Assembly (NCBI GenBank): GCA_021772615.1
Contig: JAJFLQ010000197.1
Span: 1 to 35,663, forward strand
From: Verrucomicrobiota bacterium
GTDB lineage: Bacteria; Verrucomicrobiota; Lentisphaeria; JABSQK01; JAJFLO01
Direction of reading: 5' to 3'
Length of the DNA: 35,663 nucleotides
Translations under genes and position numbers: made by a program
In this document: positions 6,532 through 15,300 of the stretch, one piece after another
How the letters are laid out: every line of letters begins with the position of its first letter
Numbering within the stretch: position 1 is the first letter of the stretch
Notes under the pieces: model-generated
Seen by the model: the letters and a program-made list of their open reading frames with translations, nothing else
Database searches by the model: none
What the model was told of the DNA's origin: nothing

Positions 6532-8103
6532 ATGCCTACTTCATCGAACGACAGCCGTGTCATCCTGCTCATCAATGATAGTTTGAAGATGAAGCGCAGA
6601 GTGGGGACCGCGCTGGCCGACGGTTCATGTGCGGTCATCTCCGCCAATGACTACAATGCAGCCCTTGCCGCCGTATCCGGCGAAACAGTCGCTGCCATCG
6701 TGATCAATCTGGATCTGTGTAACGATGACGGGGCGGCTCTTTGCGCGCGGTTTAAGTCTGATCCGCGCTTTCGCCGCGTGCCTGTGCTTCTATGCGCGCA
6801 GATATGTACCGAAACGACATTGTCCTCATGTCACGATGCCGGCGGCGACGACTTCTTCTCAGTGACGACACCCCCTGAGGAAATATCTGCACGGATTCAC
6901 TATTGCGTCAACGCATGTGCAAACCCCGACGAAATCGGTGCACCGAGCGCGCCTGCAGGCGACACCATGGAAATGCACCTGCGCCAATCGCAGAAGATGG
7001 AGTCTATCGGGCTGCTTGCTGAAGGTATCGCTCATGATCTGAACAACATTCTCGGTGGTATGATCGGCTATATCTCTCTCCTCAAGGCCAAAGCAAAGGC
7101 GGCCGATTCTACGCTTCCCGTGTTGGACATGATCGAGAAGTCGAGTGAGCGTGCATCGGAAATCATTTCTCAGCTGCTGGATTTCGCGAAGAACAAACAC
7201 ATCGAATTGCAGCCGCTCGATTTGAACCCGATGATCAAACAATCGCTGAATCTGATCAAGAGCTCGATCCGATTTAAACTCGGTATTCGCGATACCCTGA
7301 AATCCGGCCTGCCAGCGATCTGGGCGGATTCATCGCAAATGGTACAGGCGATCATGAATCTTTCGCTCGCCGGCATTCATTCGATCTTCACCGGAATACC
7401 GGAACTCGCGGTCGAGACCGCTCTGGTATCTGTCGATAATATTCCCGGCCCGGCGCGCGCGCGCATCGCTGTCGACCATGTCTGCATGACGATCGACATT
7501 GTCGGAGTCGGCAGCGGGAAACGCAGCCTTGGGCTGGACGGAGATCGGCCGTTAAAGAAGATCGATCACGCCGGTCTGGAACTGGCGATCGCCCGGCATG
7601 TTATCAACGACTGCAACGGCATCCTGTATATTGATACGGAAAAACCGGATCGTACGATTTTCACCGTTTACCTGCCGATATACAGCCGACCGGAATCTGA
7701 GAATAGCGACGCCGACACTGCCGAATCCGTCGTCGGCCAAGGTGCGGGCTACATTCTGGTGGTTGATGATGAAGCAATCGTGTTGCAGATGATCCTCGAC
7801 ACACTGGATCTGCTCGGCTACAACGGACTGTCGGCCTCTACGGGAACCGAAGGGATCGAGATCTTCAAGGCGCGAATGGATGAGATCGACCTTGTTATCC
7901 TTGATTTATATATTCCCGACGTGCCCGGAGAAGAGATCATCACCGAACTGAGAAAACTGAAGCCTGATATAAAAATTCTCGTTGCGAGCGGCTACGAGTA
8001 TCGTCAGAAACAGGAAAAAATGAAGGAGCTTAAGGTCAATGCCTATCTTACAAAGCCCTTCAAGCTCCACGATCTCGAAGGCAAATTAAGCCAGCTTCTA
8101 TGA
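6532..8103 (+). CDS. Hybrid histidine-kinase-like protein, REC-HisKA-HATPase-REC, partly degenerate
   Basis: A soluble signalling protein of 523 residues. The ATG at 6532 was chosen because the 32 extra residues available from a GTG at 6436 look non-coding. Domains: receiver-like (about 9-125) with the phospho-acceptor position Asn59 instead of Asp and ND instead of the acidic pair; phospho-acceptor helix with EGIAHDLNN (His168); ATPase-like domain (about 240-385) in which the N-box reads NLSLAGIHS, lacking the second Asn, and the Gly-rich lid is poor; C-terminal receiver (about 405-520) intact with Asp412-Asp413, Asp458 and a TKPF Lys. It may take phosphate from another kinase or act without catalysis. 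Not clearly linked to the flagellar genes by overlap, but next to them on the same strand. Confidence 0.8.
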   Translation: MPTSSNDSRVILLINDSLKMKRRVGTALADGSCAVISANDYNAALAAVSGETVAAIVINLDLCNDDGAALCARFKSDPRFRRVPVLLCAQICTETTLSSCHDAGGDDFFSVTTPPEEISARIHYCVNACANPDEIGAPSAPAGDTMEMHLRQSQKMESIGLLAEGIAHDLNNILGGMIGYISLLKAKAKAADSTLPVLDMIEKSSERASEIISQLLDFAKNKHIELQPLDLNPMIKQSLNLIKSSIRFKLGIRDTLKSGLPAIWADSSQMVQAIMNLSLAGIHSIFTGIPELAVETALVSVDNIPGPARARIAVDHVCMTIDIVGVGSGKRSLGLDGDRPLKKIDHAGLELAIARHVINDCNGILYIDTEKPDRTIFTVYLPIYSRPESENSDADTAESVVGQGAGYILVVDDEAIVLQMILDTLDLLGYNGLSASTGTEGIEIFKARMDEIDLVILDLYIPDVPGEEIITELRKLKPDIKILVASGYEYRQKQEKMKELKVNAYLTKPFKLHDLEGKLSQLL

Positions 8104-10035
8104 TCCGTATCCGCGGATAAGTTCGTCCACAACGGCAGGGTCGGCCAATGTCGACGTATCCCCGATATCGTCAGCAGCATTGGCTGCGATTTTTCGCAGG
8201 ATGCGGCGCATGATCTTTCCGGATCGTGTTTTCGGTAATCCGCCGGCGAACTGGATGGTATCCGGCGTGGCAATCGGCCCGATTTCGCGGCGCACAAGAT
8301 CAATTAGCTCGTTGCGAATGTCTTTGCCGGCCTCGGCACCGGCGTTGAGCGTCACGAATGCGTAAATGCCCTGGCCCTTTATTGCGTGCGGCGCACCGAC
8401 TACGGCTGCTTCGGAAACATCAGCATGGAGCACAAGTGCGCTCTCGACCTCGGCGGTGCCCAGGCGGTGCCCGGAGATGTTTATCACATCGTCTACTCTT
8501 CCGGTGATCCAGTAGTAGCCGTCTTCATCCCGCCGGCAACCGTCGCCGGTAAAGTAGTACCCCGGATACTGCACAAAATAGGTGTCCATGAAGCGTTTTG
8601 GATCGCCGTATACGGTTCGCATTTGCGACGGCCATGGCTCCCGGATCGCCAATACGCCTTCGCACGCACCGTCAAGTTCGCGGCCCGTTTCCGGATCGAG
8701 TATCACCGGTTTAATACCGAAAAACGGAAGCGTCGCGGACCCTGGTTTTTGTGGTATCGCTCCAGGCAGGGGTGATATCAAAATACCCCCGGTCTCGGTT
8801 TGCCACCACGTGTCCACGATAGGGCATTGCTTCTTGCCGATATGCTCCCAGTACCACAGCCATGCCTCGGGATTGATGGGTTCCCCCACTGTCCCCAGCA
8901 GGCGCAGGCTCTTCAGGCTGTAAGGACGGACAAACTCCAGGCCGGCGCCTGCGAGGGCACGAATCGCGGTCGGCGCCGTGTACAACAGGTTGACCTTCCA
9001 CTTGTCCACCACCTGCCAGAAGCGTCCTGCATCCGGATATGTTGGTACGCCCTCGAACATCACCGTCGTGGCGCCGTTCGTCAGCGGGCCGTAGATGATG
9101 TACGAGTGCCCCGTGACCCAGCCGATATCGGCGGTACACCAGTAGATGTCGCCGTCATGGTAGTCGAAGATCAGCTTGTGCGTAAGCGCAGTGTACACAT
9201 TATAACCGCCCGTGGTGTGAAGAACGCCCTTGGGCTGTCCGGTTGAACCCGAGGTATAAAGCAGAAACAAAGGATCTTCGGCATCCATTTCTTCGCACGG
9301 GCATTCGTCCGATGCGTCGGCAGACAATTCATGCCACCACTTGTCGCGTCCACCGGTCCACGGCACGTCGTTGCCGGTGCGTTTGTAGACCAGGACCGTA
9401 TGCACGAAATCCAGACCGGCTACTGCGGCGTCGACCGTTTTTTTCATCGGCACGATTTTCTTGCCTCGAACCAGCTCGTCCGATGTGATTACCAGTTCCG
9501 AACGGCAATCGATGATCCGGCCGCGCAGCGCTTCGGCCGAAAAACCGCCGAACACGATTGAATGCATGGCGCCGACACGTGCACATGCGAGCATGGCCAC
9601 GGCAAGTTCGGGGATCATCGGCATGTACAGGGTTACCCGGTCGCCCCGGGACACACCGCACGCCTTGAGCACATTGGCGAATCTACAGACCTCTTCTTTC
9701 AACTCCCTGTACGTCAAGACGCGGTCTTCGCCCGGCTCGTTGCCCTCCCAGATTATCGCCGGCTGGTCGCCGCGGTCTGCCAGGTGGCGGTCCAGGCAAT
9801 TGAAGGCGACGTTTGTTTTGCCGCCTTCGAAGAATCGAATCTCCGCCTTGTGGTAGTCATACTTCCGCACCGTTGTGAACGGGGTGAACCAGGTCACATA
9901 CTCAGTGGCCATCCTGGCCCAGAAGCCCTCGGGATCATCGCAGCTTTCCCGATACAACGTCTCGTACTGTTCCATTGACTGTATGTGCGCATTCGCGACG
10001 AAATCCGACGGGGCACGGTAGAGCTTGTCTGACAT
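8098..10035 (-). CDS. acs: Acetyl-CoA synthetase (acetate-CoA ligase, AMP-forming)
   Basis: Activates acetate with ATP to acetyl-AMP and then acetyl-CoA. 645 residues, the usual size. Motifs: P-loop-like YTSGSTGQPKG, the DTWWQTETGG adenylation motif, YFTGDG, and the C-terminal PKTRSGKIMRR whose Lys (of SGKIM) is the acetylation-regulated catalytic residue. The N-terminal ACS region and the acetate pocket region GDIYWCTADIGWVTGHSY are present. The start is set at 10035 by a ribosome site; a longer frame begins at 10053. The 3' end overlaps the preceding convergent kinase gene by six bases. Transcribed away from a region with repeated 12-bp palindromes. Confidence 0.97.
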   Translation of the reverse strand: MSDKLYRAPSDFVANAHIQSMEQYETLYRESCDDPEGFWARMATEYVTWFTPFTTVRKYDYHKAEIRFFEGGKTNVAFNCLDRHLADRGDQPAIIWEGNEPGEDRVLTYRELKEEVCRFANVLKACGVSRGDRVTLYMPMIPELAVAMLACARVGAMHSIVFGGFSAEALRGRIIDCRSELVITSDELVRGKKIVPMKKTVDAAVAGLDFVHTVLVYKRTGNDVPWTGGRDKWWHELSADASDECPCEEMDAEDPLFLLYTSGSTGQPKGVLHTTGGYNVYTALTHKLIFDYHDGDIYWCTADIGWVTGHSYIIYGPLTNGATTVMFEGVPTYPDAGRFWQVVDKWKVNLLYTAPTAIRALAGAGLEFVRPYSLKSLRLLGTVGEPINPEAWLWYWEHIGKKQCPIVDTWWQTETGGILISPLPGAIPQKPGSATLPFFGIKPVILDPETGRELDGACEGVLAIREPWPSQMRTVYGDPKRFMDTYFVQYPGYYFTGDGCRRDEDGYYWITGRVDDVINISGHRLGTAEVESALVLHADVSEAAVVGAPHAIKGQGIYAFVTLNAGAEAGKDIRNELIDLVRREIGPIATPDTIQFAGGLPKTRSGKIMRRILRKIAANAADDIGDTSTLADPAVVDELIRGYGS

Positions 10036-10040
10036 GATGA

Positions 10041-10045
10041 CCTCC
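10041..10045 (-). promoter_or_regulatory. Ribosome binding site of acs
   Basis: GGAGG on the minus strand lies five bases before ATG 10035. An alternative ATG at 10053 has no such site. Confidence 0.7.
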
Positions 10046-10155
10046 AGGTTCATTGTGGTTCAGCGATTCTGTGGGTACGGGGTACGGCACTGGCGCGGCC
10101 TGCCGTTGACAGCGCCAAATAACGGCGAGATAAATGATGCAACTACCTTCAAATA

Positions 10156-10199
10156 GTGCGATTGTACTGTTGCCTGCGCTTGTCTCAGTGCGATCGCAC
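10156..10199. promoter_or_regulatory. Two operator-like 12-bp dyads (acs side)
   Basis: GTGCGATTGTAC (10156-10167, imperfect) and GTGCGATCGCAC (10188-10199, perfect palindrome) have centres 32 bases apart, about three helical turns. They lie 120-165 bases upstream of acs and share a form with the sites at 10244-10276. They are probable binding sites for one dimeric regulator. The regulator is unknown. Confidence 0.5.
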
Positions 10200-10243
10200 C
10201 CCGCGTTTTCACGTGTAGAGGGTCGCCGCCGCCGCATCATAAC

Positions 10244-10276
10244 GTGAAAAATCACATTTGTACCGTGCAATTGCAC
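10244..10276. promoter_or_regulatory. Two operator-like 12-bp dyads (cyclase side)
   Basis: GTGAAAAATCAC (10244-10255, dyad GTGA-N4-TCAC) and GTGCAATTGCAC (10265-10276, perfect palindrome) have centres 21 bases apart, two helical turns. The second abuts a -35-like box at 10278. Relative to the predicted start near 10312 the centres fall near -42 and -62, positions typical of activators of the CRP/FNR type. The first of the two is a weaker match to the motif. Confidence 0.45.
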
Positions 10277-10277
10277 C

Positions 10278-10305
10278 TTGATAAATTCGGCAAGTAAGGT
10301 ATTAT
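10278..10305 (+). promoter_or_regulatory. Sigma-70-type promoter for the adenylate cyclase gene
   Basis: TTGATA (10278-10283), 16-base spacer, TATTAT (10300-10305). Start expected near 10312, about 100 bases upstream of the cyclase ATG. The rest of the 380-base gap between acs and the cyclase holds no gene. Confidence 0.45.
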
Positions 10306-10415
10306 TTCAAGCACGTTTCCACAACCGGTTTGCACGTTCTACGCTGAACTGTGACATTGCCGGCTGTTCCGCAGGTATTTAACACGTTAACGATTAGTCG
10401 TTTTTATCGCATTCC

Positions 10416-12314
10416 ATGGCGTATATCGTAATTGAGAACGGGGCGCTCCAGGGCCAGAAGTATGAGTTGAAGGACACCTTGCTCATCGGTCGCCATTCAT
10501 CCTGCAACGTGGTTATTCGCACACCGGGCATTTCCCGCCGCCACTGCAAAATCTACCGGATGAATAACAAGTATACGGTCGAGGATCTCCAGAGCCGCAA
10601 CGGCACCTATCTGAATGGCCAGCCGGTTCGGAGCAATTCTCTGGCGCACAACGATCTGATCAACATCAGCAGTTATATCGTACGGTTCCAGGCGCCTGAC
10701 GACGACCAAAAGTCCGAGCAATCGGTAATCTTTGAGGACGATGTCGCCAAGGTCTATGACAAGTCGATGGCCATGGACGCGTCGGCCGCTGCGGGCAATA
10801 TCGGTGGCGGCTACCCTGCTGGCGGTACAGGGCAGGATCTCTCGGCTGCCGAACTTCACAAGCGCCTCGACAATTTTTATAAAGTCACCTTCGCACTGTC
10901 GTCCGCGACCGACGAGGACAAGCTTTTCGACCAGATCCTTGAATGCCTGTTGATGGTCTTCCCGCAGGCAAATCGCGCACTGATGATTACCGGCGACACC
11001 CTCGATAAGATGGATGTCCGTGCGGTGCGCTATCGCAATCCCAAGCAAAAGGGTAAGAGTTCCATACGCGTCAGTAAGTCTGTAATCAAGGATGTTCTGG
11101 CCCGTAAGGAGGCGCTGTTGATTTCGGATACATCCGCGGATGAACAGTTTGGCACCGCAGTGAGCATTATCGCGCAGAATATCTGTTCGATCATGTGTGC
11201 ACCCCTTATTTCACAGGGGGAGATCTACGGCATACTCCAGATCGAAAACAACAATATCACGAACCCCTTCAAGGAAAACGATCTCAATGATCTCGTAGGC
11301 GTCGCGGTGCAGGCGGCGTTATTCATGCGTAACTCGAAGCTGGCGCGAGATATCGTGGTGGAAGGGACCAGGCGCGCGCAGCTTCAGCGGTTTTTCTCGC
11401 CTGCGGTGGCGAACGAAGTGATGAACAACAAACTCAAGCTGGGCGGTGAGCTCAGGCGCGGCTGTACAATGTTCTGCGACATCGTCGGGTTTACCGCGCG
11501 GAGTGAGAAAAACAGTGCCGAAGAGGTGATCAAGCAGCTGAATCAGTACTTCGGCGTCATGGTAGGTATCATCCTGGCAGAGAAAGGCACCATCGACAAG
11601 TTTGGCGGCGATGCGATCATGGCGATCTGGGGTGCGCCGGTGGCGGTGGAGAATGATGCCGGGCACGCGATCTCCTGCACGCTGCAGATGCAGAATGCGA
11701 TCGTACGTTTCAACAAGAGTCTGGTAAAGCAGGGATCGGATCCGGTCGCGATGGGAATCGGCATCCACGCCGGCGAATTCATCGCTGGAAATATTGGCTC
11801 CCATGATCGCATGGAATACACAGTCATCGGCGATGACGTGAACATCGCCAGCCGCGTCGAGTCGAAGGCGATGGGGCATATGGTGATGGGCAGTGAGGCC
11901 TTGGTCGTTAAGAATCCCAAATTGAATATTCTGGGCTCTCAATTCAACCCCATTGCGCTCAAGGGGAAATCATCATCCTTTCCATTGACGTGTCTTCGCG
12001 GGATGAAGACCGAAGAGGGTTTTCTCCTGAGCCTACCGGTATACATCAACGATGAATTCGGCAAGATCACGTTCTGTTCTGCGGATGGTCGGAAGTTCAA
12101 ATTTGTCGGGGGAGACAGTCTTGAAATGGGCGACGCCATGTTACGCCTCGACACCATCGAATTGCCCGACGACAACGAGTATCCTGTCAAGGTTACGCAG
12201 AACAGCGAAGGGATATTCTACGACTTTGTGTTTGAAGCGTATCCGCCTTACCTGGAACAGATGCTCAAACAAGGGATTATCAAGACCGAAAAAGATATTG
12301 AATGGAAGCGATAA
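10416..12314 (+). CDS. FHA-GAF-class III adenylate cyclase
   Basis: Predicted to make cAMP from ATP in the cytoplasm. Domains over 632 residues: FHA (about 5-95) with IGRHSSCNVVI, ISRRHC and SRNGTYLNG, which binds phosphothreonine peptides; GAF (about 150-310), a likely ligand sensor; class III cyclase (about 325-515). The metal-binding Asp355 (MFCDIVGFT) and Asp399 (KFGGDAIM), the adenine-selecting Lys395 and Asp474 and the transition-state Asn476 and Arg480 (DDVNIASR) are all present, so activity and ATP preference are expected. The final 100 residues form an unassigned beta-rich domain, faintly PilZ-like. Twenty-one bases upstream of the giant kinase gene, suggesting one operon and that the FHA may read phosphorylation by that kinase. 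Confidence 0.92.
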   Translation: MAYIVIENGALQGQKYELKDTLLIGRHSSCNVVIRTPGISRRHCKIYRMNNKYTVEDLQSRNGTYLNGQPVRSNSLAHNDLINISSYIVRFQAPDDDQKSEQSVIFEDDVAKVYDKSMAMDASAAAGNIGGGYPAGGTGQDLSAAELHKRLDNFYKVTFALSSATDEDKLFDQILECLLMVFPQANRALMITGDTLDKMDVRAVRYRNPKQKGKSSIRVSKSVIKDVLARKEALLISDTSADEQFGTAVSIIAQNICSIMCAPLISQGEIYGILQIENNNITNPFKENDLNDLVGVAVQAALFMRNSKLARDIVVEGTRRAQLQRFFSPAVANEVMNNKLKLGGELRRGCTMFCDIVGFTARSEKNSAEEVIKQLNQYFGVMVGIILAEKGTIDKFGGDAIMAIWGAPVAVENDAGHAISCTLQMQNAIVRFNKSLVKQGSDPVAMGIGIHAGEFIAGNIGSHDRMEYTVIGDDVNIASRVESKAMGHMVMGSEALVVKNPKLNILGSQFNPIALKGKSSSFPLTCLRGMKTEEGFLLSLPVYINDEFGKITFCSADGRKFKFVGGDSLEMGDAMLRLDTIELPDDNEYPVKVTQNSEGIFYDFVFEAYPPYLEQMLKQGIIKTEKDIEWKR

Positions 12315-12335
12315 ATCCCCCGATATAGTGACGAT

Positions 12336-15300
12336 ATGATATGTCCAGTCTGCAACAACGAAACACTGGGTCATGAAACGGTCTGTCAATCGTGCGGGGC
12401 AAAAGTCGATTCCAAAACAGGCATTGCACCGGCCTCCGGCGCACCTGTAGAAGCCATCCCCAAACCTCGCGATGACCTTGCCGACACCATCATCGAGAGA
12501 TGCGACGAACCTACCCCGATCGCCAGCCACAAACCCATCTATCCTACCGTCGGCGATCGCTACGAAATTATTGAAGAACTGGGCCGCGGCGGCTTTGCCG
12601 AGGTATTTCGTGGTCGCGACAAAAATCTCAACCGCGAAGTAGCGATCAAGCGCCTATTAATCCAGAAACTGGACGAAGTCACGGCCGACGAGGTGCTGCA
12701 GCGCTTTCGGATCGAGGCGCACTCGATCGCCAAGCTCAAGCACAAGAATATCGTATCCGTGTACGACTACGACCGTGACGACAAGGGATACTACATCGTC
12801 ATGGAATACATTGACGGCGGCAGCCTCAATGATCTCCTGAAGAAGCGCAAGAAACTTCCTCCGCCAGAGGCGATAAACCTCGCGAAAGGTATCGCCCAGG
12901 GCCTGTATTACGCTCACCGAAACAAGCTGATCCACCGCGATATCAAACCCGATAACGTGATGATCATCAACGAGGACGGCGGGCAGGTGCCGAAAATCGT
13001 GGATTTTGGCTTGGCCCGGGCCGGTAAAGAGTCCGATATCTCCGTCACCGGCTTTGCGATGGGAACGCCCGGCTATATGGCGCCGGAACAGCGTGCCGAC
13101 GCCAAGAATGTAGATCACCGCGCCGACATCTATTCGCTCGGCAAGGTGCTGTACAAGATGTTGACAGGGGAAAAGCCCGCCGATGTCATTCCCAAGCTGA
13201 TACCTCCTCCGCCGGATTTGGCGGATATCATCTTCAAGTGTATCAATCCCCGGCCGCAAGACCGGTATTTCAGTATTGACGCCCTGATCAAGGATCTCGA
13301 CAGCATCACGTTCAAGCATATCAAGCAGCGTGACACCATGCAGTTGATCCTCGAAAATATTTGTCCAACGTGCGACGCCCCCAATTCTCTGACCGACAAG
13401 TTCTGTTCGAATTGCGGCGCAGGATTGGCAATGAACTGTCCGGAATGCGAGAAGGAAAATTCGATTCATCGGGCGTTCTGCACAGGGTGCGGCACCGACA
13501 TGCCGCTGTTCAACCGGGTGCGGGATGTCTTCAAGACCATGCGCGGCTTTTACGAAGAGCATAATTGGAGCCGCATCATTCAGGAACACGATCACTTGCC
13601 CGAGAACATTCAATTGCCGCAGCCGAAAGGACTTGATCTGCTGCATGAGCTACACGGTCTGCGCGACAAAGCACAGGAGATGATCGAATCGCGAAAAGAC
13701 ATTCGCGAGCAGCTCGATAACGCGATCGAGAATAGCGAATACAAACAAGCACTGGCGATGCTCGACGACTATCGTGAGATCGACCCCGACGACACGTCGC
13801 TCACGCATCTTCCCGAGCTGTTGACGTTTAAGCTCTTCGAGTCTGAATTCATCAATGACCTGGAGTCGCTTCGAGGCGCGCTTGAGACAAAGAAGCTGCG
13901 GCAGGCCGGATCGCTTGTTGCCGCACTGGAAGTGCGACGCACGGATTTCGATTGTGACCACCGGGAGTGGGATAAGGAGTGGATTGACCGATTCGAAGAC
14001 TTTGAACAGATGCAGCGCGATGCAGAGGAGCGAATCGAACGACTCGAAGAGCTTGAGCAGCAGGCCGCACGGGCCTTTGAAACACAGCGTTACGAGCAGT
14101 GCGTCACGTGTTGTACGGAGATCGGAGATCTCTGTGTAGATTCGCACAAGCGCGAGCGTCTTCACGACAAATCTTTGGAATTGATCAACGAAATCTCTAC
14201 CCGCACGAGAAACGCCGAACGACTGGCAGCCAACAGTAAGTGGCGCGATGTGCTGGTCGCGTGCGACGGCGTCCTGGCGCTGCAACGGACGCATGTTCTG
14301 GCCGGCACACTTCGGCGCAAGGCAGCGGCTCGCATTCGTCGCCAGCGGATGCTGAGGAAGGTCGTTTCCGCACTGGCCGCCGGCCTTATCGTCTTCGCCT
14401 TCGGCGCTGCTGCGTGGCAGTTCAATAAGAAATCGAAGGAAAAGGAACGCCGTGCCGCACATATGCTCGAACAGATCATCGGTGAGGCGGAATCGTATCT
14501 TGAACAGTCCCGTGCGGCGACGGCGATCGACAGTGCCGAAGCGCTCAACCTGCTCACACTTGCCCGGCAGCGGCTGCTGGCACTTGGCGACGAAGCGTTC
14601 GTTCCCTTTGTTGACGCGACGGCGAAAAGCCGGATTCACAGCATCGAATCCGCTCTCCAGATGCAGCGCGATTCGATCCGCAACGCGTCGCGTCTTTACG
14701 AGGGGAAAATGAAGGGGGTCGCGGCGTCGCTCGTGCAGATCACCACTATCGCCGACGGCGAACCCGCCACATTTTACGACGTCTATCTGTCTGTTGCGAA
14801 CGAGTTAAGTCCGGTGATGACGGCGCAGATTTACGACTATCTTGATGCGGACAAGCGCGAAAAAATCGAGCAGTTGAATCAACAGATCGAGCAAGGTCTA
14901 CGCGACGAGGTCATCGGTTTTGCGACCACTATTCGAACGACGGCAAAAACAGAGGAAGGCGAACGAACAAGCCCGTTTCTAAAGGCCGAAGAGCTTATGA
15001 ACAAGGTTCGGGAGGCATCCATTCGCGGTTCTTATTTCGAGGCCGGCGAGTTGGCGATACAGGCCGTCGCGTTTTACCGTCGCTCTATCGAAACAGTAGA
15101 GTATGGTGCCGCATTGGAGCATGCGAGGACGGCGCTGGAAGAGCGGCTCGGCAATCTCGACCCGGCCGTAATCGCGAGCCATGCGCCGGAGAAGTGGGCT
15201 GCATATCAGGCCGCGGCTGACAAGGCCGTATCGGAGCAGCGCGATTATCGCTTCCAGGAGGCGCTGGACAGCATTCGCGACGCGGCGCAATCACTGGCCG

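Noticed and set aside
8386..9978. Several plus-strand frames inside acs
   Set aside because: They are shadows opposite a full-length acetyl-CoA synthetase.
10244..10255. Classical CRP site
   Set aside because: The half-sites GTGA and TCAC are separated by four bases rather than six, so it does not match E. coli CRP; kept only as a weak member of the GTG-N6-CAC set.
12657..14639. Two long minus-strand frames opposite the giant kinase gene
   Set aside because: The sense strand encodes kinase motifs with intact catalytic residues throughout; the antisense products show no family motif.
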